From Cladosporium sp. IMV 00045 (lineage: Eukaryota; Ascomycota; Dothideomycetes; Cladosporiales; Cladosporiaceae): DNA of 31,580 nucleotides. The stretch is from positions 1-31,580 of the forward strand of contig MSJI02000532.1 in NCBI GenBank assembly GCA_001931905.2. Reading direction: 5' to 3'. Positions 1 to 9,484 of the stretch are shown piece after piece. Each line of letters starts with the position of its first letter. The first letter of the stretch is position 1. The position numbers and the translations under genes were made by a program. Below the pieces are notes generated by a model. It was not told the origin of the DNA. It saw only the letters and a list, made by a program, of their open reading frames with translations, and did not search any database.

Positions 1-41
1 TTGATGACGAGCTCGTCGTCTGCCTGCCTAACGAGCGCCAT
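1..41 (-). CDS. Possible 5' end of a minus-strand gene running off the left edge
   Basis: Reading leftwards from an ATG at 41-39 gives MALVRQADDELVI, 13 open codons to the window edge. The context just before the ATG (CAACAACACA) looks like a normal fungal start, and the sequence to its right looks like an ordinary promoter and 5' leader with no competing gene. That is all that supports it. The fragment is too short to name a family, and a chance ATG cannot be excluded. Confidence 0.35.
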   Translation of the reverse strand, partial: MALVRQADDELVI

Positions 42-798
42 TGTGTTGTTGAATTGCGCGTGGTGTTGGGTAGGGTGGATGTAGAGAGCTCGTCGCTTGG
101 TGTCGCAAGAAAAGAATTCAAACTGCTCGCGCAAGCTTCCTCGGTGGTGGGTGGTCGGGAATGGCGGGAGCGGGCCGTCAGCGTCTTCAAAGTCTGAGAG
201 CCTCCAGGGTCTTTCGATAACATCCCGTCATTGTCAGCGAGGACAATAGCACGAATAGGTACATGTACATGTAGGTACTAATGGTGGATGGCCAGGCGTG
301 TCTGAGCGGCATCAACATCAAGGCGAAGTTCCTGAATGTTATATTCCAAAGAAATAGCATGATACTCGCTTTACCCTCTTAACGACCATATGCACAACAA
401 TGTGCATCTATCGCCCACTTTTCGCCAGATCCTCGTCCGTCATTGTGACAGAACAGTAGGGACTCGAGCGAGAGAGCGGGCCAATGTAACGACGTGTGTT
501 AGCTCTATTCAAGCAAAGACCAGAGAAGTCAAGCAAGGACCTGAGTTCTGGTGCAAATGCCATAGGCGTCATGCTTATTTCGTTACACGAAAAAGCAGAC
601 AACACCTAGCAGAACTCTTGTATAATAGACAGGATGTAAGGTAGTTTTGAGAGTCCGGGCTTTCCTCGATATGGTCCAACTATTCACTGCCTAGTTTCGT
701 AACCAACTCATATTCAAGGCACAATCCTAGAAAGCTGAAGCCAAAGTCTGTTCGCTGGTATGCCTGGGTTGAAGGTCTCTATCAGGATCTCAATACAT
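42..798. other. Intergenic, no gene seen
   Basis: This 757 bp stretch lies between the possible leftward start at 41 and the 3' end of the TPR-SET gene. The longest ATG frame is 84 codons (390-644) and has no family resemblance. A perfect 14 bp palindrome (TACATGTACATGTA) sits at 260-273, within a larger GGTAC-flanked element. No RNA gene was seen. Confidence 0.5.
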
Positions 799-2754
799 CT
801 ACCTCTTCTTCAGATTCTTCTTCGCCTCATCCACCCACTCCTGCACCCTCTCCACCCCATACCTAGGGATGCCCTTATACCTCTCCTCGCCATAAGTCTC
901 GTTCAAAGCCTTCAGCACAGCCTCAACCCTACCCACCGTAACCCTCTTGACAATCCTCACATCCTCCCTCTGCATCAACGCATCCGCCTGGCCCATAAGC
1001 TCCATCCTCTTCGCCCTCACCTCCGCACCATCCTTCTTCTCCGCCCTACACAATCTACAATCGCAGGAGAAACCCCACGTAGTCTTCAAATTGGCCGCCC
1101 GCTCCTCATAATCGAGCGACTCAGCGTACGCGTGGAAGATCTCCTCGCCGGCTTTGATGGGCCGTGTGGCGCGGAAGACCATCAGGTCGCCCACGCTGTC
1201 TTTCTTCGCGTTGGGCATGCACGAGTGGTTGATGTACGCCGAGCGCACCCACAGGCCGGTGCTCGCCATCCGGCCGTCTTGCTTGCCGGTGGCGAAGGTT
1301 TCGCCGGGACCGAAGGCGTTGCGCGAGACGATGTCGTGGATTTGGAAGCCGTCGACGACGGGAGAGCCGTCTTTGACGAGCAGTTGCTTGCCCAGACCTT
1401 CGTGGTCGCCGAAAAGGCTTGTGGCTTTTTCGATTTGGGATGGGTTCGCCATGAGTTTGGAGACGATGGCTTTGGTCAGACCAACGGGTTGGACGCGGGT
1501 CTGCTTGTCGCGAGAATCGACGGTCAATGCCGTCCAGCCCTCTGCTTCGTGGCTCCAGACGATGCAAAGCGCCTTTTCGCACAAGATGATCGAACCAGCG
1601 TCGATGTCCTTGGTGGCGAATAGACCAAAGCCACGGCCCTTACTCTCTTTCCTCTCCGTCTCGCCATCGTAGTCCGCAGCATCAGCACGAGGACGCAGCT
1701 TTGACAATCCCGACCTGATTTTCTGAAAATCGTATTCACCAGAGATCTGCTCGCGAAGACGAACAGTCACTTTCTCCAGGTTTGTAGCCGCGTCCTTGTC
1801 GCCCGGTGCAAGCTTCTGCTGCTTCTCGAACAAATCCTTCGCATCCTGCCACTGGCCAAGGTTGTACGCCGCACAAGCCGCGCGGAAGTAAGCCTTGCTA
1901 TCGAGGTCTTTGTGTCTCGCGTCGTCAATGTCCGTGACAGCAGCCACGCCGTCGGTCTTTGCTTCGTCCATACGGTGCAGTTGGAGATTGACGTGAGCGC
2001 GGTTGCGGTGAATGTCGTAGGCCAGCTTGTCTTTCGAAGCACCTCCCCTTTCAAGAATGGCGAGACCCTCGCTATATCTCGCGTGAGCGTCGAGGAGCTC
2101 TTTACGCTTCAGCGCAGCGTTTCCTTCTTCCTTGCACTTAGTCGCCAGCTCAACGGCTGAGGATCCCTCAGCAGCGGCAGTTTCATCGTTGTGAATGACA
2201 ATGTCCGAAGGGTGATCGACGCGAAGCGTAGGCTCGTTGTCATCGCTCAGAGTAAAGTAAGGCTCCTTGATAGTGAACGACTTGAGCGAATCCAGCAGAT
2301 CCTCACTGCCCCTCGACTTATGTACCACGACCTCCAAACGCTCAACGTCTTCAGACCCCTCTTCCTCCACCGCCGTCCAAGAATGAGCCTTCTGCTCCAC
2401 AACCTCCTCCTTACGCCTGACCGTAAGCTTCTTTCCCCGATGGTGCGTCTCCATCTTCAGCTCAGCGAGTTTCATCGGCGTCAATTCGTCCAGGGACACC
2501 GTGCAAGGCGGGTAAGGCTTTCCGATGGCCAGCACGGTGATTCCCTCCGATTTCTTCTCCTCGCCACCGCCCATGAAGTCCATGTCGGTCATGAGCGTGG
2601 ACATAGTGATTTGCTGATGCAGCGCTTGCTTGTCGGTGGGCTCTCTGGGTTGACCGGCAAGCTCTTTGCATTTTTGCTGGCGGTCCTTGATTCGGTTCTG
2701 GATCCGTTCTGCCTCTTGGGGGCTGATGTGGATGGTGCCGGGTGCTTCGGACAT
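799..2754 (-). CDS. TPR and SET domain protein (SMYD-like lysine methyltransferase)
   Basis: Single-exon, 651 aa. Seen: a charged N-terminal region with a fungal-type segment around residues 85-112; TPR-like helices at about 200-330; a SET domain at about 370-545 that opens with GRGFGLFATKDI and holds the YINHSCMPNA motif (N509, H510, S511, C512). The post-SET cysteines are C564, C566 and C569 in FSCDCRLC. Known: in SMYD/SET5-type proteins the NHSC motif binds S-adenosylmethionine and the post-SET cysteines bind zinc beside the active site, giving protein lysine methylation. Inference: the key residues are intact, so it is probably active; the substrate is unknown. Position 541-548 reads HAYAESLD where many relatives have a shorter YxD-type turn. 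The ATG at 2754 is the first in frame. The 3' end of the coding strand is markedly G-rich. Confidence 0.88.
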   Translation of the reverse strand: MSEAPGTIHISPQEAERIQNRIKDRQQKCKELAGQPREPTDKQALHQQITMSTLMTDMDFMGGGEEKKSEGITVLAIGKPYPPCTVSLDELTPMKLAELKMETHHRGKKLTVRRKEEVVEQKAHSWTAVEEEGSEDVERLEVVVHKSRGSEDLLDSLKSFTIKEPYFTLSDDNEPTLRVDHPSDIVIHNDETAAAEGSSAVELATKCKEEGNAALKRKELLDAHARYSEGLAILERGGASKDKLAYDIHRNRAHVNLQLHRMDEAKTDGVAAVTDIDDARHKDLDSKAYFRAACAAYNLGQWQDAKDLFEKQQKLAPGDKDAATNLEKVTVRLREQISGEYDFQKIRSGLSKLRPRADAADYDGETERKESKGRGFGLFATKDIDAGSIILCEKALCIVWSHEAEGWTALTVDSRDKQTRVQPVGLTKAIVSKLMANPSQIEKATSLFGDHEGLGKQLLVKDGSPVVDGFQIHDIVSRNAFGPGETFATGKQDGRMASTGLWVRSAYINHSCMPNAKKDSVGDLMVFRATRPIKAGEEIFHAYAESLDYEERAANLKTTWGFSCDCRLCRAEKKDGAEVRAKRMELMGQADALMQREDVRIVKRVTVGRVEAVLKALNETYGEERYKGIPRYGVERVQEWVDEAKKNLKKR

Positions 2755-3525
2755 TTTTGGCTTGGGTGTAGCTCAAATCGCTGTATGAATGTCGTCTTAA
2801 GCTTTTCTCTCCAGAGATATATGATAACCAAATTGAGATTCAGATCCTTTCGAAAATATCCAAGTTCGTACGAAAATTATTCGTATTCCAGATATATCCA
2901 GTCTTTGGTCCAGTTCGGTCGCTATTCGATAAGTTAAGATCAGAATTATATTATCGACAAATGGATTCAAGGTCTCAGTCGTAGCCTCAGAAGACTGTGC
3001 CAACTGCTTTTCGTCCAAAATAGTAGTCTGGCAATTTGGCGCAAGTCGTATGTCAGTGGTCGATCTGATCTGAGGCAAAGTTCTCTTCTAGTCATCAAAT
3101 TCCGTTCTGCCGGTCCGAGGACAGAGGCAAAACTGGGGGCAAAAAACTGAGGCTTGGCGTCTTCACAACATGTAAGGATAGACATGGACAGTTGTTAGTA
3201 CAAAGTGATTGGAATATTTCAAGTCAAAACTGTCTCACACTGATGTGAGAAAAGAGCAAAATACAATAATGATTTGGGAAGTTTTACTGGCTATTTATCT
3301 GGACCTCGGGGGGAAAATCCTGTCAGCGATCGGCAGAACGAAGACCCCAAAACAGTCGTTTGGAAAGAGACAGCCAGGCAATCATGCGTGACCTCAGACT
3401 ATTCCCAAGAGTTGTCTGAGCAATTCTATCACCTCGCGGTCACCCACTCGTGCTCGCAATTTGCAACCAGGTGCGATGACACCGACCTTATCAATAATCT
3501 CGGCCATTCCCTGTCGCATATCCAT
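2755..3525. other. Intergenic, promoter side of the TPR-SET gene
   Basis: This 771 bp stretch holds the promoter of the TPR-SET gene and the 3' flank of the F-box-like gene; both genes are on the minus strand. Open frames here are short (at most about 94 codons), overlap on both strands and resemble no family. The part next to 2755 is AT-rich. Nothing else was recognised. Confidence 0.5.
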
Positions 3526-4305
3526 TTAAGTGAGTGCCGACCACCCCTTTTGCTCTAGACGAGCAGTTGCGCGAGCCGCGATTCTAACGGCGCTGAAAAG
3601 GCTCTCAACAGCTTCATCGTCACGAGTCCTGGGTATATGTTCAATTCGTGATATGAGCGTAGAGCGAACATCCGATGGCAGGTTGATAAGTCCAATCTTG
3701 ACGTCTGGCATGCGTCTTCCCCAGATGCAGACCGGATGCAGAATATCTTGCAGCAGTGAAGTGTCGACGTCCCTCTTTCCGAGCAGCCGCAGATTTAGTT
3801 TGGTGATATCGCTTGCCGCGTCGAGATACAAGAGCAGACCCGCGAGGACATGGTTCAGAGCCATCTGGCATGGCCGAGTTTTGGGCCCATCCAAATTGAT
3901 GGCGATTGATACACACCGAAACTTCCTTGAGGATAACAGCCAGACAGAAGACATGTAGGTCGACTTTGGCTGATACGCCTTTGACCTGACGAGGTGGTCA
4001 CCAGAAAAGGTCTTCACGTGGATCTGATCTTCCAGCAATCTGTCGTGCTCCACGCTGAGCTTGACTCGGAAGTGGACGTGTGCGTTTAGTACAGGCTCGG
4101 CCTCCGCTCGTATGAGCTTGCATGTCCAAACAATCTGGGTAGAAGCTGTCCAACGTTTGTCTTTCTTGGGTGGAATTAGAAGCTCATGATAAACCGCGAG
4201 TCGAATCTCTGGTGGGAGTCGAAAGAAGATAGACGATTGTGGTCGATCTGTGTTAACGGGAGCGATAGCATTGCCAGGGTTCGTCTTTGGCATTTTTGTG
4301 AACAT
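3526..4305 (-). CDS. F-box-like orphan protein
   Basis: Single-exon, 259 aa. Residues 26-44 read SSIFFRLPPEIRLAVYHEL, the N-terminal signature of a large group of Dothideomycete and Eurotiomycete proteins with a degenerate F-box (LPxEIRxxIYxxLL). Next comes the usual segment WTCKLIRAEAEPVLNAHVHF (about 60-79), where the group typically has LxxxCRQIRxEAxPxLY. No other domain is visible. Known: true F-box proteins recruit substrates to SCF ubiquitin ligases; most members of this fungal group have no assigned role. The ATG at 4305 is followed by a second in-frame ATG four codons on (M5), so either start is possible. Function is not assigned beyond the fold guess. Confidence 0.72.
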   Translation of the reverse strand: MFTKMPKTNPGNAIAPVNTDRPQSSIFFRLPPEIRLAVYHELLIPPKKDKRWTASTQIVWTCKLIRAEAEPVLNAHVHFRVKLSVEHDRLLEDQIHVKTFSGDHLVRSKAYQPKSTYMSSVWLLSSRKFRCVSIAINLDGPKTRPCQMALNHVLAGLLLYLDAASDITKLNLRLLGKRDVDTSLLQDILHPVCIWGRRMPDVKIGLINLPSDVRSTLISRIEHIPRTRDDEAVESLFSAVRIAARATARLEQKGWSALT

Positions 4306-5610
4306 TGTCCGATGTTAGAGATGTAGATTTCTACACTGGTACACTATGTGACCAGCGAGGTCGTGTGAAAAGACAGCGATCAAGAGGCCACAGTCCATGT
4401 TGACCAGAGACACTTTTGCCTTCACAGCAGAAGTCGTCATATAGCCTACCGTGAAGTTGTAGCACACCACATAGGCATTCACTACTTCGTGCTTACTACG
4501 AAGTACTGCGCTAGCAGTTCAGGACCCTTATGCCTCAGCGTGATGTAATCACATTCCGCTGATGCCATCGTGTTGAGTGTACCACAATCGCTGTCTTGCC
4601 GCCGAGAGATCTCGAGTCCAGCAACAGGCAACTGAGCATTGATATCAACCACACGATGCTGGTACCATCATGCTTGATCCATGACGTTTAGATATTGTTC
4701 TGGAGAAAGAGATAAGAAATGCGGCGCCTTTGTTGGACTGCATTCTTCTCAAGCTGCGAGTGTGTAATCTGGCAGTAACTTGTTTGTCTTGTTTCCGGCC
4801 GGATGCCCAAGCAACACAAATTCATCTCGAGTCTGGTAGTCTATACCATAAGTCGGAGGGTCATATTCGGTGTTTCTACTTGGGCCTTCTCGGAGGAAAG
4901 GATGGCCTTTCCGTTAAAAGACTTACATGGTTACCAGTGGTTACCAGCACTTGCATATGCGTGTCGCTTCGGAAATAGTGCGGAAGATCGAATTGAGGGC
5001 GATAGTTATACGGCATATGCCTGTTGTGGTGGTGTTTGCTGGTGGCTGGAGAAGAAAAGCTGCAGGGAAGACGTCTGCGGTCGCCAGGGTGATCCCATCA
5101 TCACATGGCATTACGCCGCGGTCCAGTGGATGTTACCTCTCGAAGAGTTACTACCAATGAATGCGACGAATAGCAACAAGCCCAGAGGAAGCCCAACATC
5201 TAGCTTGCGACATGCACTATGATGGGGAGTAAGAATGAGTGACGTACAGGTATTCAAGGAGAAACAAACAAGAGACGATCCTTTTGTTGGAGGCGGCAGT
5301 GCTTGGGGGTGGATTTGCCCAAGCCACGCGGATTCGTACGTCCTAGCGCAATTAGCCAGCCACCACGCCCACGTCAACTCAAACCTGCTGATGCAAGTGT
5401 TTACGGAGAATCTAAAACTTGCAACGGTTCTTTTTTGGTGGAAGCTGGAGTGTATTGTAATTTTCCACTAGGCTCCAGGGAAAGTGCAACTTTCTCTCGG
5501 TGGTGACTGCTTTTTGTTCCAGATCGAGAATCGAGAAGCGAATTCGATTTCAAACAGCTCTCTGATCGTTGCGGAACACATCTGCTTACCAGAGAATATC
5601 TAGAGGCAGC
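4306..5610. other. Intergenic region with one weak open frame
   Basis: This 1.3 kb stretch contains the divergent promoters of the F-box-like gene (-) and the disordered-protein gene (+). An ATG-started frame of 139 codons at 4803-5222 (+) is the longest in it. The product is rich in Cys and Trp in its middle, matches no family I know, and has no clear promoter or conserved context. I treat it as unproven. The GA/CT-rich tract just before 5611 looks like a 5' leader. Confidence 0.45.
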
Positions 5611-7221
5611 ATGGCATACGACATTCCAGCAGCAGTAGAGGCAGGCTCTCTGTCTTCAATAACACCCATTGCTTCCAATCCGCCAGCTCACCCGAGTGCC
5701 GGCCGCGAATATCTGTCACAACCGTTGACACTCTACATCGCCCGCGTTCCTGGAAGTCGGGATGTTTTCTTGACACCACTTAAGCCTCGCGAAAAGATCG
5801 TAACGGCACAAGACGTACAAAGCTCGTTGTACTATGTACACTTCAACACGGAAGACGACACCGCAGCGCTACAGGAGCACCCATCAAGCTCAGTCAACAC
5901 CGACGCCAACGAGCTTCCATCAATACAAGAGGACGCTTTACGACGCAAGCCTGTCCCGCCACCGAGATCACCTTTCAGAAAATCACCATCACCGCTCAGA
6001 AGGCCTCTGCAGCCAATCGAGAATCAGAGGCCGGAAAACGGCGACACTGCGCCCAGTCGAGCAAAGAGCCAAATTGCTCGGAAGCCTGTGCTGTCAGATA
6101 CGACCAACATTTCTCCCTCCACATCTCCAGCCCTAGACTTACCGAATATTCCTCGAAGAGCACTGCCTCCGCTGCCACCAAACGAAGATGAGGGCTACGG
6201 AAGTTCTCTCACAGTCGACTCTCTACCATCAAAGCGTATGTCTCGGAGCATCGCGCGGGATGATCCCAAGCCTACTGAACCTGCCCCAGCGCCAGCAGCA
6301 GAAGCTGGCTCATTGACCATTATCAGACGAGATCCTGCAACTTCGGCGCAGTGGAACGTGGGTAGTGTTCGCGATCCACCTGTGCAGGAAGTTAGCTCAG
6401 CGGCGTTGCTCAACCCAACTGCAAGTGGCAAAACGAAGAAAGGCGGTGCACCGCTCTGGCTCGACATCACAAACCCAGGCTACCAGCAGTACTGCAACGA
6501 GCAGCGCTCAGAAAGTCGCGTGAGTACTTCCACCAGCTCTTCCGACAGCGACCCAGTACCTGAAGGAACATTTCGCCGCCGTCTGTACCTCCCCGGTTCA
6601 CGCTTCACCGACCGACGCTGGGTTCGAAAATCGGCGAACCTCGCATCCCCTACGAACAAGAACTTCCCAAATCTCTACTCTTCTCGCAACAACGCGGAGA
6701 ACCCATCATACCCGGATCTCACACCACCTCTCACCTCTCCGCCGCTTATGGACCGACGGAGCGCAGGCTACTCTTTCTTCAGCCCGTGGGATGGCCGGTG
6801 TGATTTCAGCACTTCGACGTCAGGCAGAGCGCTCAAATGCCGCCATTACCTACCCAACAACCAAGGCAGCGTCGAAGTCTCGGAGTTACGCTTCAATCTG
6901 CCCACGACCAGTCGCAATTCCGTAGCTCCAACTTCTGTTGCGGAGAAGCGCGGCTCTTACTTCCATGGCTTGCACCGTCGCCTCAAATCGGATGATAGCT
7001 GGGGTGGCGGGCCGAGTCCTGAGGAGGAACTCCCAACGTATAGGATAGACGACGACGGCAGGCTGGATTTGAGCCTTGGCCAGGAAAGGGCGGGTGGCGG
7101 GTTTGGTGGCAAGCAGGCTAAATTGGGCAAGTTGATTGTATATCCCGACGGTGTTCCCATGTTGGATCTCTTGGTTGCGGCGAATGTTGGTCTGTGGTGG
7201 CGAGCTTGGGAGAGGGTGTGA
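5611..7221 (+). CDS. Conserved fungal disordered protein of unknown function
   Basis: Single-exon, 536 aa from the ATG at 5611; the frame is open a little further upstream but has no ATG there. Three parts are visible. Residues about 38-78 are ordered and look conserved (LTLYIARVPGSRDVFLTPLK, then a VTAQDVQSSLYYVHF segment). The middle, about 80-470, is Pro/Ser/Arg-rich low complexity with several PPLPP or PxxP-like stretches. The C-terminal 35 residues are hydrophobic and Trp-rich (KLGKLIVYPDGVPMLDLLVA, ending in LWWRAWERV). I recognise the pattern as a filamentous-fungal protein of unknown role but cannot name it. Inference: the middle may be a docking platform for SH3 or kinase partners. 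It converges on the small secreted protein gene, 204 bp away. Confidence 0.8.
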   Translation: MAYDIPAAVEAGSLSSITPIASNPPAHPSAGREYLSQPLTLYIARVPGSRDVFLTPLKPREKIVTAQDVQSSLYYVHFNTEDDTAALQEHPSSSVNTDANELPSIQEDALRRKPVPPPRSPFRKSPSPLRRPLQPIENQRPENGDTAPSRAKSQIARKPVLSDTTNISPSTSPALDLPNIPRRALPPLPPNEDEGYGSSLTVDSLPSKRMSRSIARDDPKPTEPAPAPAAEAGSLTIIRRDPATSAQWNVGSVRDPPVQEVSSAALLNPTASGKTKKGGAPLWLDITNPGYQQYCNEQRSESRVSTSTSSSDSDPVPEGTFRRRLYLPGSRFTDRRWVRKSANLASPTNKNFPNLYSSRNNAENPSYPDLTPPLTSPPLMDRRSAGYSFFSPWDGRCDFSTSTSGRALKCRHYLPNNQGSVEVSELRFNLPTTSRNSVAPTSVAEKRGSYFHGLHRRLKSDDSWGGGPSPEEELPTYRIDDDGRLDLSLGQERAGGGFGGKQAKLGKLIVYPDGVPMLDLLVAANVGLWWRAWERV

Positions 7222-7425
7222 GAAACGCGCTGGGTTGGAAACATGTCTCTATTGCATCAGACGCGGATGTCAGAGTCTTGGCCTGGCATGGTAATGGGTA
7301 TCGTACAATTAGTTCAATAATTGAGGGAAGAATTGCGAAGAAGCTCCTGTCTAGACAGATTCGCCAGCCAGGAACAATAATAACTATACAGCATCAACCA
7401 CCACCCATCAGCCAATACAAATTTA

Positions 7426-7878
7426 TTACAACTCCTCCCTCCCCTCCCAGCAATCAATCTCAATCCCCTCACAAGCCTTCGCACCCTCATTCATCGGACA
7501 ACTCAAATCCCAACAAAGCCACTCCCGATCAAACACCGGCCTCACCCTCTCCAGGGGCGTAGCACCACCCGTCGTGGCATTCAGGAACGCCACCAGAACC
7601 TCCTCCGGCGTGCCGGTGTGGTAGATGCCGGCGAGGTGCTCGGCCGTCTCGATGGCTTCGGGAACGCCTTCGGGCCCGCCGAGGACGTAGTCGAAGTCTT
7701 CGGCGTCGACGCCGAAGATCGTCGCGTTGATGGTGGAGAGCCAGACTGTGATGCTGGTGTTGGAGAGTTCGTAGAGGGGTTTTTGGTTTTGGTTTTGGGG
7801 GTTGATGGGCGAGGGGGTTGTGGGTTTGCTGTGCAGGAGGAGGAAGGTTGTGAGTGGGAGGATGAGGGAGCTGAGCAT
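7426..7878 (-). CDS. Small secreted cysteine-containing protein, function unknown
   Basis: Single-exon, 150 aa. The N-terminus (MLSSLILPLTTFLLLHS) is a plausible signal peptide, followed by a Pro/Asn/Gln linker. The central part (about 35-115) is acidic. The last 30 residues carry all four cysteines, C122, C127, C136 and C143, enough for two disulfides. Two N-glycosylation sequons occur (NTS at 40, NAT near 51), plus NAT at 100. No family recognised. Size, signal peptide and clustered cysteines would put it in a list of candidate secreted effectors, but that is inference only. The stop codon TAA lies within a TAATAAA string. The coding strand shifts from C-rich to G-rich in the last third. 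Confidence 0.7.
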   Translation of the reverse strand: MLSSLILPLTTFLLLHSKPTTPSPINPQNQNQKPLYELSNTSITVWLSTINATIFGVDAEDFDYVLGGPEGVPEAIETAEHLAGIYHTGTPEEVLVAFLNATTGGATPLERVRPVFDREWLCWDLSCPMNEGAKACEGIEIDCWEGREEL

Positions 7879-8283
7879 GATGGCTGCTTTAGGTGAAGGT
7901 AATCAAGTGTCGTCGTAAGTTCTTGTGTGCCAGTGTGATTCGAGATTGTCGCGATTGAAGTGTAGTCGAGGGAATATAGCGAGAATGAATGAACTACATC
8001 AGTTGTTCAGATGACAGTCATTCAAGTTAAAAGGTTTGGCGCTTAGGCTGACGGCTGTCGTCCCCAGAAAAGAATACGAGTCGTCATGATCTAACGGTCC
8101 GATTGCCGACTTGAAGGATTCTCGGTTATGAAGTTCGTGATGAACTGTCAGCGCTAAACGAAACTCAAAAATGTTTACATGAGGTATTTGGAGGAATAAC
8201 TTTGTCCAAAACTTCGCATTTCATACTCGTCCTGTTCACATGCATAGCTCATCACCATAGACTAGAAAAATTTCACCCTTTGC
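7879..8283. other. Intergenic, promoter of the small secreted protein
   Basis: This 405 bp stretch lies between HIS6 (3' end) and the small secreted protein gene (5' end), both on the minus strand. No open frame of note, no RNA gene and no clear regulatory motif was seen. Confidence 0.5.
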
Positions 8284-9278
8284 TCACCTCCTGTTCCACT
8301 CAACCACCTCGTCAAACTTGACGCCACTGCCACCAAAGATGTCCAATGCACTGCCAATAGTCAAATCGACTTTTCCGCCACTGATCTTCTTCACCAACTC
8401 CAGGTCATCCAAGTTACGTCCGCCGCCTGCGTATGTGACAGGGATGGTACAGATGGACGAGAGAAGCTCTACAAGCTCCCTGTCAATGCCGGCTTGCTTT
8501 CCTTCAACGTCGGCGGCGTGGATGAGGAATTCTGCGCAATGGGGCTCGAGAAGGGCAATGTTTTCTTTTGGATTGATGTTAGTGATCATTCTTAGGGAAA
8601 AAAGACGTAGAGAGCACTGAATGTCTCCAACATAGCTCAGTATGCTCACCTTTGGTAATGGGGAAGTCCGTAATCGTCTGCCACTTGTCCATCGCCACTC
8701 GCCATCCACCCTCGACTCTTCGACAGCTGAGGTCGATGACGAGTTTGCTAGTGTCACCGTCAAGAGCGGCGAGAACAGACTGAAGGCGGTCGAGAGCGAA
8801 TGTGCCGGAGGGGAATAGGAAAGAAGTAATGATAACCTACCACGATGGAAAGAAATATCTCAGCTGCCTGACTTTTGAAAGTGATGAAAAGAGACAAAAT
8901 GCTCATAGAAGCCATGCGGGTCCATAGACTAGTCTATGATGAGGAAATCGATGAAATGGAAAATACAAGTCTGCCTACCTTCTCAGCGCCAGCATCAACC
9001 CAAGCCTTAGCATTGGTATCCTTGATACCGCCACCGACTTGCAATCCATTAGGCCATGCAGCGAGAGCCTCCTTGGACGCCTGGTCATTTCCAGGTCCCA
9101 GCATGATCACATGTCCGCCGCGAAGATCGTGCTTCTTGTAGAGATCCGCATAGTAGGCAGCGCCGTGCTCCGAGGTGAAATTTGTCTGCAGATCGGCGGA
9201 TGTGGTTGTAAGGGTGCCGCCGACGATTTGCTTGACAGATCCGGCGTGCAAGTCAATGCAAGGGCGGAATTTTGTCAT
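8284..9278 (-). CDS. HIS6: ProFAR isomerase, histidine biosynthesis (HisA/HIS6)
   Basis: Exons 8979-9278, 8650-8836 and 8284-8564 give 255 aa, close to the 261 of the yeast enzyme. It catalyses the fourth step of histidine synthesis, the Amadori-type isomerisation of ProFAR to PRFAR in the cytosol. Seen: the beta/alpha-barrel start [13 protein letters not shown] with catalytic Asp9; [10 protein letters not shown] with Asp135, the likely second catalytic Asp; [17 protein letters not shown]; and the phosphate-binding end ([16 protein letters not shown], then GSALDIFGG). Junctions: AAG|GTAGGC to TAG|GTT in phase 0 (intron 142 nt), and AAAG|GTGAGC to AAAAG|AA in phase 1 (intron 85 nt), with CTAAC before the second acceptor. 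The start at 9278 matches the family N-terminus. It is divergent from FAF1; a TGACTCA site lies about 30 bp upstream of the ATG, implying Gcn4/CPC1 control. Confidence 0.95.
8923..8938. repeat. Perfect 16 bp palindrome inside HIS6 intron 1
   Basis: CATAGACTAGTCTATG equals its own reverse complement. It lies in the 142 nt intron, by far the longest placed in this window. A further CATAGA occurs at 8904-8909. It could be a protein-binding site or, in RNA, a short helix that brings the splice sites closer. Its role is unknown. Confidence 0.6.
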
Positions 9279-9306
9279 CTTTGTGGTCTCGATTATTGTT
9301 ATATTC

Positions 9307-9313
9307 TGAGTCA
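9307..9313. promoter_or_regulatory. Gcn4/CPC1 (CpcA) binding site
   Basis: TGAGTCA on the plus strand reads TGACTCA towards HIS6, the exact consensus for yeast Gcn4 and its filamentous counterparts CPC1/CpcA, which induce amino-acid biosynthesis genes under starvation. It lies 29-35 bp upstream of the HIS6 ATG and about 170 bp upstream of FAF1. A perfect heptamer in front of a histidine gene is very likely functional. Confidence 0.75.
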
Positions 9314-9428
9314 AGAAGTTCCTGGCTCCTATCCGATGCCGACATGACTTCGAAGTTGGCTCTGCTGCCGCCAAGCGGGACCTTTGCGGGCTGAAGTGCA
9401 CGGACCAACAAAACTTTTGTGAGACGTA

Positions 9429-9479
9429 ATGGCAAGGCATCCTTCACGCCACAAGCAATCTACTCTGGAGAAAGTATAG
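9429..9479 (+). promoter_or_regulatory. Upstream open reading frame before FAF1
   Basis: An ATG at 9429 opens a 16-codon frame ending in TAG at 9479, five bases before the FAF1 ATG and in a different frame. If the FAF1 mRNA starts left of 9429, ribosomes would terminate almost on top of the main start, which could lower or gate FAF1 translation. The transcription start is unknown. Confidence 0.35.
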
Positions 9480-9484
9480 ACAAA

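Larger units (their letters stand above)
9279..9484. promoter_or_regulatory. Divergent HIS6/FAF1 promoter
   Basis: Only 206 bp separate the two ATGs, so the genes must share or interleave promoter elements. The stretch contains the Gcn4/CPC1 heptamer at 9307-9313 and a short upstream frame before FAF1. No clear TATA box was seen for either direction. Confidence 0.6.

Noticed and set aside
760..1623. 287-codon frame antisense to the TPR-SET gene
   Set aside because: Shadow of the well-supported SET gene; the product is low complexity and its position explains it fully.
4803..5222. 139-codon ATG frame in the intergenic region
   Set aside because: No recognisable domain, no splice or promoter support, overlapping frames on both strands; could be chance. 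Conservation or RNA-seq would change this.
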